DNA from: Oryzias latipes
Taxonomy: Eukaryota; Chordata; Actinopteri; Beloniformes; Adrianichthyidae
Reading direction: 5' to 3'
NCBI RefSeq assembly: GCF_002234675.1
Contig: NC_019867.2
Coordinates: 29,625,166 to 29,689,165 of the forward strand
DNA length: 64,000 nucleotides
The notes under the pieces were generated by a model. It had not been told where the DNA came from, searched no databases, and was given only the letters and a program-made list of their open reading frames with translations. The position numbers and the translations under genes are program-made. Below are positions 59,301-64,000 of the stretch, one piece after another; position 1 is the stretch's first letter, and every line of letters begins with the position of its first letter.

Positions 59301-61008
59301 TTTTAAGTTGTTTTATAATTTTAGACGTTACGTAAGATTTGCCACGGTGAAGAATATATGTCAGAGCTTTTGTTTTTGTAAATTGGTCAAGCTCTTTATC
59401 AACTGTGTCCCATCCAATTCCAAACAGATTTCAAGGAAGGATTCATCTTTCTTGACCAGATTTTTGTTACTCTCTATGTTACTATAATAATCTCTATTGA
59501 AGTATGACCTCCTAGAGCTGTGGTTCCTGGAAAGAGCGCCTTTTTGTCACAAATATTCTCTCCATCTGCGTAAAAACTGCACTGCTCATCTCCGTAACAT
59601 CTCTGATGGTATTTGGAAAGATTTCTTTTTCTGTAAGAATCAATGAGAGTACCTGACATGGAGGTCACGTGACACTCGAAAAGCTTTTCAATGTCGCTCA
59701 TGCTGTTCCACTTGTCTATACAATGAGACCACGCCTCCAAACCCAGCTTTGCCAGCCTGCAGGGTGAGAACATTACAGTCACTTCCTGAGCTCAAAGTCA
59801 CTCTGACATGTCCAACCATCAGCAAGCAGACACCTACGCTGCCACTGCTGTGAAGCCAAACTCCAGTTCCCTGGTGAAGGGGTAGCGGTCATCCGGGGGC
59901 AGAGACTTCAGGGTATCTGCCTCCATGCAGAGGGGAGTTCCCTCTTTGTAAACGGCCCACCTGAGCAGAACAGAACAGCAGAGAGCAGAGGAAGGTCAGC
60001 CAGCTGTGAGGAGTCCTGATCCCAGAGGGACCTGGACACGGCCAACAGCAAAGACGGCTGCAGATTGATCACTTCATGTGTCAGTTTTGAAGGTTAAATT
60101 TGAGAGCAAATGTTGAGCTTTTGTGTTTAATTGATGATGTTGCCATGGTGATTTCTTGATTCTGAATCAATTATAAAGTTTCAATAGTTTACACATCTAA
60201 AGCCCTGATCTGTGATCAGCTTCTCAGTGTATTTCTATGCAGTGAACAGTAGGAGGAGCTGTGGCTCCTTTTATCAGAGCTAAGATCATGATGGAGCATA
60301 GCAATAAAAAAATGTCTTTAGAGATCTGAACTCTGACCTGTAGAGATTCTTCTTATTCTTCAGCTCCTTCTTCCTCGTCTTGATCATCTGAGGATTTGTC
60401 TCCTGGAAGTCCAGCACAGCTGAGAGCAGAGAAGAAAAGCCCAGAAGCAGGTCAGATCATTCTGGAGGACAGCATGTGGACAGCAAAGTGCATGTGAGAG
60501 GAACAGACCTGCCCCCTCCCTGAAGAAGTGCTTCTTGCTGTCTGTTAACCAGTGGTAGATGGGAAAACTGTAGACTTTTCCATCAGGAGACTCCACCTCC
60601 ACCTTTGCAGGGAGCCAACTGTCTTTGATGATGATGCCTCCCTGTTTTTCAAGATGGATCTCCAGCAGCTGTCCCAGGTCTTCAGAGCAGGTCACAGTGA
60701 AGGTGGATACCTGGATTTGGGAGAAAACTTGTTCATCACCTCATCTCTTCTTTTTTCTGCCTCCTCCAGAACCACAACTTCTGCCAGAGCTGCAGACTTT
60801 GACAGCAGTGGCAGAGACAGGGGGCGCTCTTAAACACACACCAATGCTTTCTACTTACATCTCCTTTATGGAAGGCAAACTTGCTTTTATCCAGCTTCAC
60901 GTGTTTGCTGCTGCCATCCTGGCCCACCAGGGTGATGTACACGTCATCTATGGTCCCAGCAAAGGCCACGTCCTCGGTAGAAACGGTCACTTGGTACTCC
61001 AGAGTCAT
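53370..61008 (-). CDS. Animal lipoxygenase, 14 exons, complete
   Basis: Coding exons, 5' to 3': 61008-60859, 60710-60509, 60419-60338, 59960-59838, 59756-59653, 59103-58937, 58824-58681, 58489-58286, 58210-58124, 58045-57876, 54423-54302, 54192-54092, 53887-53717, 53549-53370. Total 2,007 nt, 668 residues; all GT-AG and in frame. N-terminal PLAT/C2-like domain (residues about 1-115), which binds membranes and Ca2+ in the family, then the catalytic domain. Iron ligands H365, H370 (HLLRTH), H545, N549 (QHAAVN) and C-terminal I668 (ENSVAI) are all present. It should oxygenate polyunsaturated fatty acids to hydroperoxides. [10 protein letters not shown] and [19 protein letters not shown] suggest the ALOX15B/ALOX12B/ALOXE3 side of the family, but the extra insert of ALOX12B and ALOXE3 is absent; exact orthology is open. 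Exon count and several exon sizes (144, 204, 87, 170, 122, 101 nt) fit vertebrate ALOX genes. Intron 10 carries a transposon. Confidence 0.95.
54835..56628 (+). CDS. Small spliced gene carried by the transposon
   Basis: Predicted coding exons 55979-56053 (75 nt), 56369-56422 (54 nt) and 56500-56628 (129 nt) have good splice sites (ACAG/, CAG/GTGGGT; TTTCAG/, CAG/GTGAGT; CTTTAG/). All start and end in phase 0. From an ATG at codon 14 of the first exon the product is about 72 residues: [12 protein letters not shown], then [15 protein letters not shown] and an acidic tail ([14 protein letters not shown]...VVVDPPSV) ending at TGA 56626-56628. A likely non-coding first exon ends at 54878 before GTAAGT, next to GC-rich sequence at 54990-55110. 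AATAAA at about 57136 follows. I do not recognise a domain. It may be a fragment of a host gene captured by the element. Confidence 0.5.
56703..56966 (+). mobile_element. Probable solo LTR inside the CACTG element
   Basis: Starts TGTCATGGGGCC and ends TCCGTCACA (264 bp), with CATTAAAG as a possible poly(A) signal. Flanks CACCT and CAACT agree at four of five bases. The termini resemble the gypsy LTRs in this window. Confidence 0.5.
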
Positions 61009-61338
61009 TTTTACTTTCAGTAAAAAAATCCTAACAGGCTTCAAGAACCAAACAAGAAACAGATCAATGAGACACTTCTGTTGCTATGTTTCAGGTTTTT
61101 TTAAAAAGCAGGTCTCACCTCTTAGAATCGAAGCAAACACGTCCTCTGAAGAACTGCTCTGCAGATACAGCTCCTCACAGAGGCTTCGCTCTTTTAAAGG
61201 CAGGGTTGTGGGCATGTTCTGTGACGCGCAGCACATGCTTCTGATGATGAAACTTTCAAAATGTTTTAACAGCCTCAGCATGTGAGATTCTTCAGAAAAC
61301 TGAAGCAATCATTGGTCAGTACATTTGATAAGAGAAAA
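61009..61338 (-). promoter_or_regulatory. Lipoxygenase 5' flank
   Basis: 330 bp between the start codon and the direct repeat. I see no TATA box or other defined element. The ATG at 61008 is preferred because it opens the PLAT domain (MTLEYQVTV); the upstream extension of the frame has no ATG. Confidence 0.4.
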
Positions 61339-61757
61339 CCTGAGAAAGTGTCAAGCTCAGAAATGTGTCACCTGAGCTGTGAGATAACAAAGGAGAGGTT
61401 TATTTCTACAGAAGAGGCTAGGAAAAAGTGAAAGTCAGACTCAGCCCTTTATTCTGAGGACAAAGACCTGGTCCTACTGTTGGTTCTTTGGTTAAGAAGC
61501 CTCCATCTCAGCTGGATGGAGTTGTCATCTTCTTCAGATGTAAAGATGCTGTTTCAGCTTTTTAGGTCACATCTCTCACATCAGCGCACTTGATTGCTGG
61601 AGTCCAGAACAGTAGAACTTTTGCTAGCCTGACTTTGACAGTTGAAGTTCTAGCAATGAAAAGACCAATGGTAACCAGTAGATGACAATAAAACCTTCTG
61701 AGATCAGATCAGAGAATGAAAAGCTTTAGTTCAGATCTAAGTGACAAAATACTAAAA
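61339..61757. repeat. Direct repeat copy B upstream of the lipoxygenase
   Basis: Partner of 51723-52145. It differs by scattered substitutions and small indels (for example loss of one GATCA unit). Confidence 0.9.
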
Positions 61758-64000
61758 TAATCACAAGACTGTAACAAAAGGTTAGATTTAAGGTACACCT
61801 GGATAGTTCACCAATCCATTGTAGGGCCACACAACCAAACACATTCATGTTTACAACCAGAGACAATTTAGAAACAATAATTAACCTCTGACGCATGTTT
61901 TGAACCCAAGCCCAAGTGTTTATTACTCTTCCACCTTCTTCTGTGGAATCCCTGCACATATTTCAAGTCTGATTCCCCCTAGATAAGAATAAATAAGCAC
62001 CAATTTTTCTTTTATATTCTAAGAAATTATAAACTTTTATGCTCTCACGGGCCACATGAAATGACATGGAGGGACACATTTGAGATAGGTGGGTTATACC
62101 TATCGTTTATCCAATCGTTGTTCATGTAAACGTCATTCTGATCGTGTGTCACTACTGCTCTTGGTTACGTCATGCATAGATGGTGTTTCTATGAAGGTAT
62201 TAATGTTCCAAAATGGCCGAGCTTGTATATTTGATTTGAGAACTTGTAATACAGAATGTGAATACTTGTGCAAAAAAAATCTGCATCTGTGTGTAAAAAT
62301 CTTCTGCTGTAAACTGCCAAATTCCCATTTGCATGTGTTCATTTAGAGTTACAACTTCAAATCTGTGATTACAACTGCTCAAATGTGCTTCTGCGTGTGC
62401 TCGAATCTGCTGGCGCAAATCACAAGTGCGCTACAACTGCGCTCTGAATTCTGACACATTCCTTGCGAGAAATTTGTGTCTAAACTGATCTGTGTCCGAT
62501 AATGGACCTAGGGGGGGAGGGAGGGTTAGAGGAGGCGAAGTCAACCAATCAGAGTGCAGGATTCGGAGAACTAGGTAAAGTTAGAAAGAGCTTCACAGAG
62601 TCGGACTTCCTGCTTCAATAACTCTTCTGATAAACGTTCAAATGTGACAGCAAGTCTCTCAATCATTTTGTATGAACACGGAGAGTGAACTAAAAATGCA
62701 TTTCTAAAGAAAAAAGTCATTTTTTTCATACATTTTAATGAGAAATGATCTCTTTGTGCTTTAAATGCAGACATGCAGCTAGACGGCTGCCAACAGGAAA
62801 ATCATGTTTGTTGTAGCAGGACAATTAGGGCCAGGGCTGTTGAGCATCTTTATTATAAATCATACGAATTAACCATTGTTGTGTTTCTCGCATGGTCCTG
62901 GATTTTGTGTCCATCAAAAGGCTAATGTTGTTAGCCCGTGTTGTTAGCCTTTCCTAACACTGGGTTCTTCCAGCTCCGTTTTTCCACAAAAAAAGCACTG
63001 ATCACACGGATTAAATATAAAATGATGAGCGAACAGGAGCTTCATAATATTCATAACATTAATAAAAGCCCGTTTGGAAGATCGCCTCGTAATTGCATAA
63101 ATATATGTGACGGCAAAGGTTTGTTTACAACGGGACCTACTTCCTCATACGGGAGTTTTTACACTACTGCGCATGCCCAACTGATGAATTCTGACCGAAA
63201 GTGTGAGCCATGGGAACGCTTGTTCTAATCGGAAAAAGGTTTTCTGTGCCCGTGTGAATTTTAACCCGACCATTGATCCGATCAAGATATTTTGCCCATG
63301 TAACCGCGGCTATTGTTGGTCATGTTCTGTTCTGACTAGTCTACTGTCAGTCACTCCAGGTCCTCAGTGGGTTGAAGTGTCTGGTTCTCAGTTTGTCATT
63401 GTCAGGTTATCTCCTTTGTCAGCTTCTCCAGAGTTTTGCTCATGTTTCAGTTTATATAATAAATGTTGAAGTTTCTGCCACCAAGCCTGGTGTAGGAGGC
63501 ATTTTGGGTCCAGGACCACCAGTTCCTGACAGCTGGTTGTACAAAACCACACACCTTTCATTGCTACATAAGGGCTCATCCTCGTGCCAGTCCTGGTCCC
63601 AATAGGAATCAAAACCTAGATTTAGATTAGAGTAGGGTCTCCATTCACCGTAGCTGCTTACGTAATTTTCAGTTTGTCACTTTCTTCTCAAATCGTTTAC
63701 TTCAATTCACTGCATCCAAAGTATTAATAAAAAAAGATTTCAAAAAAAGCTAAATAGCTAAGCAAATAGGCTCCTACACAAAGCCTGCTACACAACGTGA
63801 CGTTTGCATACATGCATATGTACATATTTATATTGTTTCTGTTACGGTTAGAGTTCTTTGCTTTTGTTTTTGGTTCTATTTCAGTTCAGTTTCCTGTTTT
63901 ATTTTGAAAGGTGTCCTGTTATGTTGTTTCAAGTTTTACTTTTGGTCCCTATCTGCCCTCATTGTTTCCACCTGTGTCTCGTCAGTCCTGTATGTATTTA
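61758..64000. other. Gene-free right flank
   Basis: No supported exon. 62614-62706 is one arm of the foldback family. 63330-63530 may be an LTR end (TTATATAATAAATG, ...CCTGACA). 63841-64000 looks like the start of another LTR or retroposon cut by the window edge (TCCTGTTTTATTTTGAAAG, CACCTGTGTCTCGTCAG). Confidence 0.4.
62614..62706 (+). repeat. Single arm of the foldback family
   Basis: TCAATAACTCTTCTGATAAACG, GCAAGTCTCTCAATCATTTTG and GAGAGTGAACTAAAAATGC match the left arm at 49146-49236. No inverted partner was found nearby. Confidence 0.75.

Overview
This window is nuclear DNA from a ray-finned fish, probably a percomorph. It has two multi-exon vertebrate genes with GT-AG introns, one intronless PIM-type kinase, no bacterial features, and a dense layer of teleost-style repeats. 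A roughly 200-bp TA-flanked MITE (four copies) reminds me of Oryzias (medaka) genomes, but I cannot confirm the species.

Layout. 1-16 kb: no host gene that I can support; fragments of LINEs (3' tail plus ATGG microsatellite, reverse transcriptase, AP endonuclease), one MITE and tRNA-derived SINEs. 16.0-22.4 kb: a three-level nest in which a complete Ty3/gypsy chromovirus (two 584-bp LTRs, perfect 5-bp target duplication, open gag and pol) sits inside a MITE, which sits inside a TIR-bearing DNA element. 22.4-29.4 kb: gene-poor, with a Penelope-like GIY-YIG relic and an 18-bp minisatellite. 29.8-36.6 kb (+): lox, lysyl oxidase, seven coding exons, complete, with repeats in its introns and a MITE in its proximal 5' flank. 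38.3-44.0 kb: a hAT transposon (minus-strand transposase relic) with an 8-bp target duplication, interrupted by a second hAT element, itself carrying a SINE. 46.7-47.7 kb (+): single-exon PIM-like kinase. 48.6-51.1 kb: minisatellite, a 500-bp foldback palindrome and a solo gypsy LTR. 53.4-61.0 kb (-): a complete 14-exon animal lipoxygenase. Its intron 10 carries a 3-kb CACTG-ended DNA transposon holding a small spliced gene on the opposite strand. A 420-bp direct repeat flanks the lipoxygenase on both sides.

How the parts work. lox encodes the secreted copper amine oxidase that cross-links collagen and elastin; the lipoxygenase makes lipid hydroperoxides; the PIM-like kinase is a cytosolic or nuclear Ser/Thr kinase. 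They are not a functional cluster. The most notable signals are in the chromovirus. Its gag-pol junction has an in-frame T TTA AAC heptamer, a 7-nt spacer and sequences able to form a three-stem pseudoknot. An 11-nt perfect complementarity between the base just after the LTR and a site about 27 nt downstream of a TATA-like box inside the LTR predicts Tf1/sushi-type self-priming.
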